A DNA stretch of 64,000 nucleotides from Marinibacterium profundimaris (GTDB taxonomy: Bacteria > Pseudomonadota > Alphaproteobacteria > Rhodobacterales > Rhodobacteraceae): positions 1 through 64,000 of the forward strand of contig NZ_AQQR01000014.1 of assembly GCF_002210095.1 (NCBI RefSeq), in the 5' to 3' direction. The notes under the pieces are model-generated. The model ran no database searches. It was not told the DNA's origin and was given only the letters and a program-made list of their open reading frames with translations. Positions 55,154-63,399 of the stretch are shown piece after piece (position 1 is the first letter of the stretch; every line of letters begins with the position of its first letter). Position numbers and translations under genes: made by a program.

Positions 55154-56050
55154 TCAGGCCGAAGCCAGCATCCCCTTCTCCTTCGCCAGGTCGCGCATCT
55201 TCTTCTGCAGCTTCTCGAAGGCGCGCACCTCGATCTGGCGGATCCGCTCGCGACTGACGCCGTATTTGCCCGACAGATCTTCCAGCGTCACCGGCTGGTC
55301 GGACAGCCGACGCTCGGTCAGGATGTCCTTCTCGCGGTCGTTCAGCACGTCCAGCGCCTCGGCCAGGAGCTCGCGCCGGGCTTCCAGCTCGTTGCGGGCC
55401 TCGTAATCGCTGGCCTGGTCGGCATCCTCGTCCTCCAGCCAGTCCTGCCATTGCATGGCGCTCTCGCCCTCGGCGCCCACGGTCGCGTTCAGCGAGGCGT
55501 CGGAGCCGGCCATGCGCCGGTTCATCGAGATCACGTCATCCTCGGTCACGCCCAGATCGGTCGCGATCTGCTTGACGTTCTCGGGCCGCAGGTCGCCGTC
55601 TTCCAGCGCGCCCAGCTTGGCCTTCGCCTTGCGCAGGTTGAAGAACAGCTTCTTCTGCGCCGAGGTCGTGCCCAGCTTCACCAGGCTCCAGGACCGCAGG
55701 ATGTACTCCTGGATCGAGGCGCGGATCCACCACATGGCATAGGTCGCCAGACGGAAGCCCTTTTCGGGATCGAACCGTTTCACCGCCTGCATCAGGCCCA
55801 CGTTGGCCTCCGAGATCACCTCGGCCTGGGGCAGCCCGTAGCCGCGATAGCCCATGGCGATCTTGGCCGCCAGTCGCAGGTGCGAGGTCACCAGCCGGTG
55901 CGCGGCCTCGGTGTCCTGTTCCTCGACCCAGCGCTTGGCCAGCATGTATTCTTCTTCCGGTTCCAGAAGGGGAAACTTCCGGATTTCCTGCAGGTAACGG
56001 TTCAGCCCGCCCTCCGGCGAGGGAACCGGTAGATTTCCATAATTGGCCAA
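55154..56050 (-). CDS. rpoH: RNA polymerase sigma-32 (heat-shock) factor
   Basis: The 298-residue sigma factor directs RNA polymerase to heat-shock promoters. Visible are region 2 (LRLAAKIAMGYRGYGLPQAE and FDPEKGFRLATYAMWWIRAS, the last containing the -10 recognition part), the RpoH box QKKLFFNLRK, and region 4 (LNDREKDILTERRLSDQP and GVSRERIRQIEVRAFEKLQK). The start is TTG 56050, since GGGAGG lies seven bases upstream; it gives MANYGNLPVPSPEGGLNRYL, the usual RpoHI beginning. A second RpoH (RpoHII) is expected elsewhere in the genome. Confidence 0.95.
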   Translation of the reverse strand: MANYGNLPVPSPEGGLNRYLQEIRKFPLLEPEEEYMLAKRWVEEQDTEAAHRLVTSHLRLAAKIAMGYRGYGLPQAEVISEANVGLMQAVKRFDPEKGFRLATYAMWWIRASIQEYILRSWSLVKLGTTSAQKKLFFNLRKAKAKLGALEDGDLRPENVKQIATDLGVTEDDVISMNRRMAGSDASLNATVGAEGESAMQWQDWLEDEDADQASDYEARNELEARRELLAEALDVLNDREKDILTERRLSDQPVTLEDLSGKYGVSRERIRQIEVRAFEKLQKKMRDLAKEKGMLASA

Positions 56051-56349
56051 GGCTCTGCCTCCCAATGTTTATACCTTTAACATCTCATATGGAGCTCTGA
56101 CACTCCGCTACAAGGGTAGGAACGCGAATATGGGCCAAAAGTTTACAGATCGTTAGCGCTCAAGGCCCGCGCTCACGCGCACGTGCTGTTCATGTCAGAG
56201 CAACCGATGGGAATTGCCCCTATCCATACATTTTTGCATGGGTAATGTCAAGATTTCGCCAATACCGAAAGATCATTGTATCCTCTAGATCAGGCGGCAG
56301 CCCATCAGGGTATCCAATGTTTCCGCCCGTTTCACCTAAAGAGGTCGCC

Positions 56350-57024
56350 ATGCCCGCTTCCCTGCCCGCCTCTCCGGCCAGCCCCGCACCGCGTCCCCGG
56401 CCCGGGGCCCGCCCGATGGCCCGGCTGGCCGGGGCGCTTTATCTGCTGATCATCGGCACCGGGCTGAGCGCCGAATTTGCCCTGCGCGGGCCGCTGCTGG
56501 CCTCTCCGTCCCCGCTTGCGAACATCGCGGCGGCCGCGCCCGCCTTCCGGCTGAGCCTGCTGGGCGATCTCGTGATGCTGCTGGCCGATGTCACGCTGGC
56601 GCTGCTGTTCTTCCAGCTGCTGCGCGGGGTCTCGGCGCCGCTGGCGCTGGCGGCGATGGTCTTCCGCCTGATGCAGGCGGCGCTGATCGGCATGGGGCTG
56701 ATCCTGCTGTCGCAGGTGCCGGTGCTGGCGGATCAGCCGGGGCTTGCCACCGCGATCCTGGGGATCCATGCGACGGGCTACGACGTGGCGCTGGTCTTCT
56801 TTGGCGTGAATTCCGCACTGCTGGCGCTGCTGCTGCACCGGGGCGGCGCGGTGCCCCGGATTCTGGTGCTGGCCATGGGCGGGTCGGCGGCGGTCTATGT
56901 CTCGGGCGGCGTGCTGCGGCTGGTGGCGCCAGAGCTGAGCGATGCCCTGCTGCCCGCCTACCTGCTGCCGCTTCTGGCCGAGACCGGGCTGGCGCTCTGG
57001 CTGGTGATCCGGGGGCGGGTCTAG
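56350..57024 (+). CDS. DUF4386-family membrane protein
   Basis: The 224-residue product has about six membrane helices (LAGALYLLIIGTGLSAEFAL, LALLFFQLLRGVSAPLALAA, GMGLILLSQVPVLADQPGLA, VALVFFGVNSALLALLLHRG) and the sequence style of DUF4386 proteins, which have no known function. AAAGAGG decides ATG 56350 as the start; the in-frame ATG at 56245 lacks a site. It stands between divergent rpoH and convergent rluD. Confidence 0.8.
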   Translation: MPASLPASPASPAPRPRPGARPMARLAGALYLLIIGTGLSAEFALRGPLLASPSPLANIAAAAPAFRLSLLGDLVMLLADVTLALLFFQLLRGVSAPLALAAMVFRLMQAALIGMGLILLSQVPVLADQPGLATAILGIHATGYDVALVFFGVNSALLALLLHRGGAVPRILVLAMGGSAAVYVSGGVLRLVAPELSDALLPAYLLPLLAETGLALWLVIRGRV

Positions 57025-57027
57025 GCT

Positions 57028-58053
57028 CTACCCCCTCAGCGCCGCGAGCAGATCGGCGAAATCCTCCGGCAAGGGCGCCTCGAAGCGCAAAGCCTCGCCC
57101 GTGACGGGATGGTCGAAGCCCAGAACCGCCGCGTGCAACGCCTGACGCCGGAAGCCGCGCACCGCTTCGGCCGCCGCCTCGGTCAGCGCCCTGGCGGGCA
57201 GTTTGCGCGCCCCGCCATAGGTCGGATCGCCCACCAGCCCGTGGCCGGCATGGGCCATGTGCACGCGGATCTGGTGGGTCCGCCCGGTCTCAAGCCGGCA
57301 TTCCACCAGCGCGAGGCAGGGCGGCGTGCCGAAGCTCTCCTGTAGCCGGGCGCGGGTGACCGCGTGGCGACCGCCGTCGAAGCGCACGGCCTGCTTCTGG
57401 CGATCCGTGCGGTGCCGGTCGAGCCCGGTGGTGATCTTCAGCACGTTGCCGGGTTCAAAGCTGACCCCGCGCATGCCGCGCAGGCGGGGATCGGCGGCAT
57501 CCGGCACGCCGTAGACCAGCGCCTGGTAGGCGCGCTCGGCCGTGTGGGCGGCGAATTGATCGGCCAGCCCGTGATGCGCGGCGTCGGACTTGGCGATGAC
57601 CAGCAGGCCCGAGGTCTCCTTGTCGATCCGGTGCACGATGCCGGGCCGTTTCACACCGCCCACGCCCGATAGATCCGCACCGCAATGGGCCAGCAGCGCG
57701 TTGACCAGCGTGCCCGAGGGCGTGCCGGGGGCAGGATGCACGACCATGCCGGCGGGCTTGTTCACCACGATCAGGTCGTCGTCCTCGAAGGCGATCTCCA
57801 GCGGGATATCCTCGGGGCCGATATGGCTGTCCTCGGCCTCTTCGACGGTGATGCGGATCCCGGCGCCGGCGGCGACCCGGGCCTTGGGGTCGGTGACGAC
57901 CTGGCCGTCCACCGACACCGCGCCCTCGGCGATCAGCCGGGCCAGCCGGGTCCGCGAGAGCGCGGCGCTCTCTGGCACATCGCGCGAAAGCGCCTTATCA
58001 AGGCGCGGCGGCGGGTTGTCCGCCAGTGTGAAAGAGACGATACGCGCGCCCAT
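57028..58053 (-). CDS. rluD: 23S rRNA pseudouridine synthase RluD-type
   Basis: The 341-residue enzyme makes pseudouridines in helix 69 of 23S rRNA. An S4 domain (ALSRTRLARLIAEGAVSVDG) precedes the catalytic domain with the active aspartate in GIVHRIDKETSGLLVIAKSD (Asp144). Further motifs: LIVVNKPAGMVVHPAPG and RLETGRTHQIRVHMAHAGH. Length is typical of RluA/RluC/RluD. Its ATG overlaps the start codon of the divergent gene (CATG at 58051-58054). GAAGAGG serves as RBS. Confidence 0.95.
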   Translation of the reverse strand: MGARIVSFTLADNPPPRLDKALSRDVPESAALSRTRLARLIAEGAVSVDGQVVTDPKARVAAGAGIRITVEEAEDSHIGPEDIPLEIAFEDDDLIVVNKPAGMVVHPAPGTPSGTLVNALLAHCGADLSGVGGVKRPGIVHRIDKETSGLLVIAKSDAAHHGLADQFAAHTAERAYQALVYGVPDAADPRLRGMRGVSFEPGNVLKITTGLDRHRTDRQKQAVRFDGGRHAVTRARLQESFGTPPCLALVECRLETGRTHQIRVHMAHAGHGLVGDPTYGGARKLPARALTEAAAEAVRGFRRQALHAAVLGFDHPVTGEALRFEAPLPEDFADLLAALRG

Positions 58054-58357
58054 GGAACCTCTTCCGTCCGAAGACGATTATGTCGAGCCCGCCAACCTGC
58101 GTTTCCTGCGCCGGCTGGTGACGGTGCTGACGACGGTGATGATCGGCGGGCTTGTAATCGTCGTCGGCCTGCTTGTCATCCGATACCAGCGTCCCGCGCC
58201 CCTGCCCTTGCCGGACGAGATCGCCCTGCCCGAGGGCACGGCGGTGCAGGCGGTGACCTATGGGCCGGATTTCTACCTGGTTGTGACGCAGGGCCGCGAG
58301 GTGCTGGTCTATGACCGAGGCTCGGGCACGTTGCGCAAGACGCTGGCGCTGGACTGA
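58052..58357 (+). CDS. Small single-span membrane protein (DUF6476-like)
   Basis: The 101-residue product has a cytoplasmic N-terminus with YVEPANLRFLRRLVTVLTTV, a membrane helix (VMIGGLVIVVGLLVIRY) and a short beta-rich periplasmic part (VQAVTYGPDFYLVVTQGREV). It resembles the DUF6476 family found beside RluD in Rhodobacteraceae; function unknown. The ATG shares the CATG with rluD; its RBS (AAAGAGACG) lies inside the rluD coding sequence. Confidence 0.72.
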   Translation: MEPLPSEDDYVEPANLRFLRRLVTVLTTVMIGGLVIVVGLLVIRYQRPAPLPLPDEIALPEGTAVQAVTYGPDFYLVVTQGREVLVYDRGSGTLRKTLALD

Positions 58358-58462
58358 GCCTGCGCCCCGCCTGACGGCGCGTCTCGCGGGGGCACGGCCC
58401 CGGTTGCCGCCCCCGGGGACGGGAACTAGGATCAAGAAGCCGTTCCCCGGAGAGCCCGCCCC

Positions 58463-60886
58463 GTGCCCAAGCCTACCGCCCCGTCTTCTTCCGACCGGAT
58501 GTCGCGCGTCGCCGACCTGCTGCGCGCGGCGGCGGAGATCCTGGCCGAAGACCCCTGCGCGCCCGAGATGATCATCGGCCTGGCGACCCTGCTGGCCGAG
58601 GCCGGCGAGGCGGAGACCGGCGACCGGCTGCTGGCCCGGCTGCTCGACCAGATCCCGACCCACCGCCGCGCGACGCGGGTCCGGGCGGAGATGGCCGTGA
58701 ACCGGGCGGACGCCGACCTCGCGAACACTGTGTTCGAACGCTACCTCGCCGCGCATCCCGGCGATATCGACATGCGCCTGCGCCATGCCGCCGCGCTGAT
58801 TGCGCTCGACCAGCCCTCTGCCGGCCGCGCCGCATTGGCCAGGGTCGCCCCCGACGCCGACCTGCCCGCCGCTCTTGCCGCCCGCCACCGCGCTCTGCTG
58901 GCCCAGGTCGGCGCGCCACCTTCGTTTCCGCCCACCGCACCGAACGCGCCCGCGCCGGACATTCCCGGGCTGATGTCCCGCGCCCGCGCGTTGCTGCAGG
59001 CCGGAGAGCCCGCCCCGGCCGAGCCGCTGCTGCGCGAGGTGCTGCGCCACCGCCCGTCCCATCGCGGCGCGGTCCAGTGCCTTGTCCAGGCCGCGCGCCT
59101 GCGCGGAGACATGCCCGCCGCGCTGGACCTGATCGAGGCACGCCTGGCCGAGGCGCGGGACCCGGCCGAGCTGCGGCTGCTGCCGGGGTATCTCGACCTT
59201 TGCGTGCAGGCCGATGCTGGGGACCGCGCGGAGAAGGTGACGCGCGACCTCGACCTGGCCGACGCGCCGCTGACCGACCGCGAACTGCTGCGCATGGCCA
59301 CCTCGGCCGAGAAACTGCAGATGACCCCGCTGACCGTCGCCGTGATCCGGCAGCTGGGTACCCTGCCCCGGCTGAGCGCCGCCAGCGCGCTGCGGCTGAT
59401 CCAGATGGCGTCGGACACCGGCGGCGCGGCGCTGCGCGACCAGCTGTCCGAGGTGCTGCCCGGGCGGGTCGATCCCGCCGAGGCCGCGGACCTGCGCATC
59501 GGCCTCGCCCGGCAAGCCGAGGGGCCCTATGCCGCCCTGCGCCTGGCCCGCCGCCTGACCGGCCCGCGCCGCGACCCGGCCGCCGCCGCCCTGCTGGCCG
59601 AGGCGCTGCTGGAGGCCGCCCGGCCGGCCCTGGCCGCGCGCTACCTGGCGCGCTGTCGCAGGCGGTGGCCCGAGGACACGGGGCTTCGCCGCCTTGCTGT
59701 CACCGCCGCGCTGAACCTGGGCCGTCCCGAGCAGGCCCGCCGCGAGATTGCCGCCTGGGCGCAGGACGCAGAGGCATCCCGCGCCACCGACCGGCTTGCC
59801 AATGCCCGCGTCGCGCTGGCCTGCGCCATCGGAGACCTGGATGCGATCGACGCCGAGCTGGACGCGCTGGAGCCACGCCGACAGATCCCGCAGCTGCGCC
59901 TGCAGGTGGCCTATGGCCGCTGCGACCTGGCCGCGGCCGAGGCACAGGCCCCCGCCGCCGCCGCCGCCATGGGGCGCGGGCGCAAGGTGATGCGGCATTT
60001 CGGGACAACGCATGTGGGCTCCATGCTGGGCGAATTCCGGCTCTGGTCCGGCAGCGGCACCAGCGCGGCCGAGGGCGCGCGGGCCTTTTACTTCGCCGCC
60101 CGGCAGGTGGTCGACGGTCAGCTTGACCGGATCGCGCGATTGTCGCCCCCCGGCCTTGCGCCCCGGGGCGCTATCCCGCCGCAGGTGCTGCAATACTGGG
60201 ACAGCGCCGCGCCACCGGAAGCCATCGCCGAGACGATGCAAAGCTGGGAGACAGCGCCGGGCCTGTCCTACCAGCGGTTCGACAAGCGGTCGGCCACCGA
60301 ATTCCTGCGCGAGCGGTTCGGCCAGGATCATGTCCGCGCCTTCCGGCTGGCCAACCATGCCTCCGAAGCGGCAGATTTCCTGCGTCTGTGCCTGCTGCTG
60401 GACCGGGGCGGGATGTATGCCGATGCCGACGACCGGCGGACCGGCGATGCCGCGGGTCTGCTGGCGAAGGGCGGCGGGCTGATCCTGTTCCGCGAGGCCT
60501 ATGGCACGCTGGCCAACAACCTGATCTGCGCCCGCCCGGGCCACCCGGTGATCGAGACCGCCGCCGAGCTTGCCCTGCGCTCGCTTCTGGCGCGCGAGAA
60601 CGACGGGCCCTGGTCGAAGACCGGACCGGGTCTGATCACGCGGGCGGTGGCGCTTTACCTCGACGGCGTGAGCGACGCGGAGCTGCACGGCGACCTGGTC
60701 CTGCTGCCCGAGATCGAGATGCGGCGCTACGTTCATCCGCACCTGCGCCTGCCCTACAAAAGCTCGCCCGGCTACTGGGATCCGCGCTATGCCGGACCGG
60801 CCCGGCCGGTCATCGAGGCGCTGCGCGAAAGCTTTCTCCGGGACCAGACCACCGCGCCGGGCCTGCCTGCGTCACGGGCCGGATGA
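58463..60886 (+). CDS. TPR-repeat protein with C-terminal DXD sugar transferase domain
   Basis: The 807-residue product starts at GTG 58463. Residues ~1-560 are helical tetratricopeptide-like repeats (for example GLATLLAEAGEAETGDRLLA, and LLQAGEPAPAEPLLREVLRH). Residues ~565-780 are a glycosyltransferase of the sugar-transferase DXD/OCH1-like kind: IPPQVLQYWDSAAPPEAIAE, FRLANHASEAADFLRLCLLL and DRGGMYADADDRRTGD, which holds the DxD motif. A TPR-scaffolded transferase for surface sugar is inferred; no neighbours tell the target. Divergent promoters are not obvious. Confidence 0.75.
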   Translation: MPKPTAPSSSDRMSRVADLLRAAAEILAEDPCAPEMIIGLATLLAEAGEAETGDRLLARLLDQIPTHRRATRVRAEMAVNRADADLANTVFERYLAAHPGDIDMRLRHAAALIALDQPSAGRAALARVAPDADLPAALAARHRALLAQVGAPPSFPPTAPNAPAPDIPGLMSRARALLQAGEPAPAEPLLREVLRHRPSHRGAVQCLVQAARLRGDMPAALDLIEARLAEARDPAELRLLPGYLDLCVQADAGDRAEKVTRDLDLADAPLTDRELLRMATSAEKLQMTPLTVAVIRQLGTLPRLSAASALRLIQMASDTGGAALRDQLSEVLPGRVDPAEAADLRIGLARQAEGPYAALRLARRLTGPRRDPAAAALLAEALLEAARPALAARYLARCRRRWPEDTGLRRLAVTAALNLGRPEQARREIAAWAQDAEASRATDRLANARVALACAIGDLDAIDAELDALEPRRQIPQLRLQVAYGRCDLAAAEAQAPAAAAAMGRGRKVMRHFGTTHVGSMLGEFRLWSGSGTSAAEGARAFYFAARQVVDGQLDRIARLSPPGLAPRGAIPPQVLQYWDSAAPPEAIAETMQSWETAPGLSYQRFDKRSATEFLRERFGQDHVRAFRLANHASEAADFLRLCLLLDRGGMYADADDRRTGDAAGLLAKGGGLILFREAYGTLANNLICARPGHPVIETAAELALRSLLARENDGPWSKTGPGLITRAVALYLDGVSDAELHGDLVLLPEIEMRRYVHPHLRLPYKSSPGYWDPRYAGPARPVIEALRESFLRDQTTAPGLPASRAG

Positions 60887-61010
60887 TCAGCGCGCCGGGG
60901 TCCCCGCTTTCGGATGATATCGGGCCGGCAGCGCCGCCTGCCATCGCCGGCTGGCCTGGCACATGGCCCAATCCTGCCGCGCCGCATGGGCCGGAAGACA
61001 TGACCTTGCG

Positions 61011-61244
61011 TCAGTCTTCGGGTCCTCTTCGGCTGTCCAGCACACCGAAATCCGATGAGGCAGAGCCGCTTTTAGCCTGGGAATAATAGCCTTCAGCCGC
61101 CAGACCGCGGCGGAGAAGCTCGCGCACGGCCGCCGAGCGGCTGGGCATCCGTACCTGGAACCGCCAGTTGTCCAGCGCTTCCAGTTCTTCCTGGGTCAGC
61201 ATGATCTGCAAACGATCCAAACGTTTGGACGTCTTGTCGGGCAT
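61011..61244 (-). CDS. Ribbon-helix-helix (CopG-like) DNA-binding protein
   Basis: The 77-residue product has an RHH fold: RLQIMLTQEELEALDNWRFQ, then VRMPSRSAAVRELLRRGLAA. Such small dimeric repressors control their own operon, toxin-antitoxin systems or plasmids; here no toxin partner is adjacent. GGAGGGGGCCCG precedes ATG 61244. It stands alone; a TTGACA (61311-61306, minus strand) could be its -35. Confidence 0.8.
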   Translation of the reverse strand: MPDKTSKRLDRLQIMLTQEELEALDNWRFQVRMPSRSAAVRELLRRGLAAEGYYSQAKSGSASSDFGVLDSRRGPED

Positions 61245-61474
61245 CGGGCCCCCTCCGTCGGCACCCAGTCTCTTGTCCCGTTTATGTTGTTATACCCACC
61301 GGGCTTGTCAAGATTACTCATAATACTGGGTTAACGCCGCCTGCTCAATCCACTCATGTTGCGCAGAATTGTATAATAAGCATTTGATTTAACTGGAAAT
61401 AACCCCGGAACAGCCGGTATTTTCCATACGCCGAATGGACGGTCCGCTGATGGAGCCGGCTCGGAAGGAATGCA

Positions 61475-61852
61475 ATGCAGATACTCGTGATATGCGGCGA
61501 CCCGGTGCTGGCGCTGGATCTTGAATTGTTTCTCAGCGGAAACGGATACCTCCCGGTGATGACCGAATGCGGGGCGATGCATCTTCCCGGACCGGCGGAC
61601 CTGGGAGACTGCGCCTCGGCGATCGTCAACATCGACCGCTTCGATGACGACACCCGCGCGGTGCTGGAACGGCTCTCTGCGTCGCAGATCCCGATCATCG
61701 CCGTCTCCTCGCTCGAAGAGGAAGACCTGACAGGCGTGCCCCCGGTCGTGGCCTGGCATGCCAAGCCGCTGTCGGTGGATTATCTGCTGCCCGACGTGCG
61801 CTCGGCCACCGCTGGCCGGCTGGCAAGGGATGCGGCGCCCGAGGCGCGGTAA
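61475..61852 (+). CDS. Receiver-like (CheY-fold) small protein
   Basis: The 125-residue product follows the receiver fold: ILVICGDPVLALDLELFLSG, SAIVNIDRFDDDTRAVLERL (phospho-acceptor-like Asp in VNID), IPIIAVSSLEEEDLTG (Ser in the T position) and AWHAKPLSVDYLL with the conserved KP. The acid pair at the first turn is reduced to one Asp, so phosphorylation is uncertain. No kinase or output domain adjoins. GGAAGGAA decides ATG 61475. Confidence 0.72.
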   Translation: MQILVICGDPVLALDLELFLSGNGYLPVMTECGAMHLPGPADLGDCASAIVNIDRFDDDTRAVLERLSASQIPIIAVSSLEEEDLTGVPPVVAWHAKPLSVDYLLPDVRSATAGRLARDAAPEAR

Positions 61853-62412
61853 GGGCGCGCCGCTACTGCCGAGATCGTCGCAGCTATCGTCGCGTGGATT
61901 TTAATGCCGTGCGCCTGGCCATCCGGCGGGTTTCGAGAAACGCGCTTCGGGCCTGACGCCATCCTCGAACACCTCAAGAGATCCCGGGTCCAACTGCGAT
62001 CGTATGAAACAGCGCAGTCCCGGGCCCTGGCCTGACCGGGTCCGGTCCCGGCGCTGTCCCGCCGGGACCTGACGGGCCAGGGCCGCCGCATGCGGGCCCT
62101 GTGACTCACCTCAACCCTTGGCAGAGGGTATGACGGGGCAACTCGCGCGGCCAGAAGAATCTTGAGACAGTTCCACCGAAGGGCATCCGCGCCCGCGCAC
62201 CGATGCCGGCACCGCAGCCAGCGGCGCCTCCCCCTCTCAATAAGAGTATCCGGGCAGCCGGCCACACCAGAGCGACGCAACCGCAACGGTCGGCTCACCC
62301 CGAACGCCCGTGTTGCTCGGCGGTGGCCCACTTCCCCGGTCTGTTGCCAACCGCAACCGCGGCCCCGTCCAGACGGCACCCCGGCACATGCGGGGCCCGC
62401 GGTCCGTTCGCC
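61853..62412. other. Long gene-free interval
   Basis: No gene with a credible start, codon pattern or family signature is recognised in these 560 bases, on either strand. A hairpin GTCCCGGCG/CGCCGGGAC (62045-62053 with 62060-62068) may end the receiver-like gene's transcript, though there is no T tract. It could be decayed coding sequence; nothing supports a specific claim. Confidence 0.4.
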
Positions 62413-63396
62413 CTAGGGCGCGCCGCCGGAGAGGGCCTTTGCCAATTGCTGATCCACGACCAGATGGGTGACAAGACCCCCCTTCAGGGCGGCGCGGGTC
62501 GCCGTGAGGCGATCGGTGCCACAAACGACCAGAAGCCTCTTCGGCGCGGCCTTCATGTCCTCGATCGTGGCGGCGATGATGCGATCATAGGGGGCCGAGC
62601 GGACCTCTGCGCCGTTTTCGTCGATGTAACGGCAACAGATGATGCCCCGGGCGCCCTTCTCCCGGGCCAGTTGCAATTCCGCCCGGGTGCTGATCCCGGC
62701 CGCGGCCATGTGCGTGTCGTCCTCGACATGGCCGATGGACGCGATGGTCATGTCGATCCGGGACAGGCGGGCCAGCTGGGTCCGGATCGTGGGTTCCTCC
62801 CTGAGCCCTTTCGCCAGCGCTTCGCTGGAGACGATGCCGGGGGCGTGCAGCGTGTGGCAGCTTGCGCCCAGCTTGTTGGCCACCTCGATCGCACAGAACT
62901 CCGACGCGGGCACCCGTTCGGAATCCTGCGAGCCGATCAGCTGACACACCTGGGTCTGGACCACGGTGCTGCGCGGGATGGCCCGGGCGACGGCGGCGAT
63001 GGTCTCGCCCCAGGCGACACCGATGCGATCGCCGGGCTCGACGATATCCAGAACCGCCATCGCCGCGACGCGCGCCACATGCGCCAGCAGGTCCTCGCGG
63101 GCGGTGGTGACATCCTCGGCCGCGTCCTTGGCGACATAGACATCCTGCAGCCCGTACATGTCGCGCAGATCGCGCGACATGGTGGAGGCGGCGAACAGCT
63201 GTCCGTCGACGCGGATTTCGACGATGCCCCTCTCGCGGCATTCACGCAGCATGTTCACGATGGTCGCGCGCGACAGCTGGAAGCGTTTCGCGATCTCGCT
63301 CTGGGTCAGGCCTTCGCCGTAATACAGCAGCGCGACGCTGGACAGCATCGAATCCTTGTCATTGCTGCCTGACAGCGATCGGAAACCCTTGTTCAT
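62413..63396 (-). CDS. SorC-family sugar-binding transcriptional regulator
   Basis: The 327-residue product has an N-terminal helix-turn-helix (LTQSEIAKRFQLSRATIVNM then LRECRERGIVEIRV) and a SorC-type effector domain (GDRIGVAWGETIAAVARAIP; ARGIICCRYIDENGAEVRSA; RLLVVCGTDRLTATRAALKG). It senses a phosphorylated sugar. It starts three bases after the aldolase stop, so the two are co-transcribed and the aldolase substrate or product is the likely effector (inference). A weak GAAG site precedes ATG 63396. Confidence 0.92.
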   Translation of the reverse strand: MNKGFRSLSGSNDKDSMLSSVALLYYGEGLTQSEIAKRFQLSRATIVNMLRECRERGIVEIRVDGQLFAASTMSRDLRDMYGLQDVYVAKDAAEDVTTAREDLLAHVARVAAMAVLDIVEPGDRIGVAWGETIAAVARAIPRSTVVQTQVCQLIGSQDSERVPASEFCAIEVANKLGASCHTLHAPGIVSSEALAKGLREEPTIRTQLARLSRIDMTIASIGHVEDDTHMAAAGISTRAELQLAREKGARGIICCRYIDENGAEVRSAPYDRIIAATIEDMKAAPKRLLVVCGTDRLTATRAALKGGLVTHLVVDQQLAKALSGGAP

Positions 63397-63399
63397 GCT

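Noticed and set aside
61780-62379. A 199-codon minus-strand frame in the long gap
   Set aside because: No ribosome site, no recognisable motif and Arg-rich shadow-like composition; left as non-coding.
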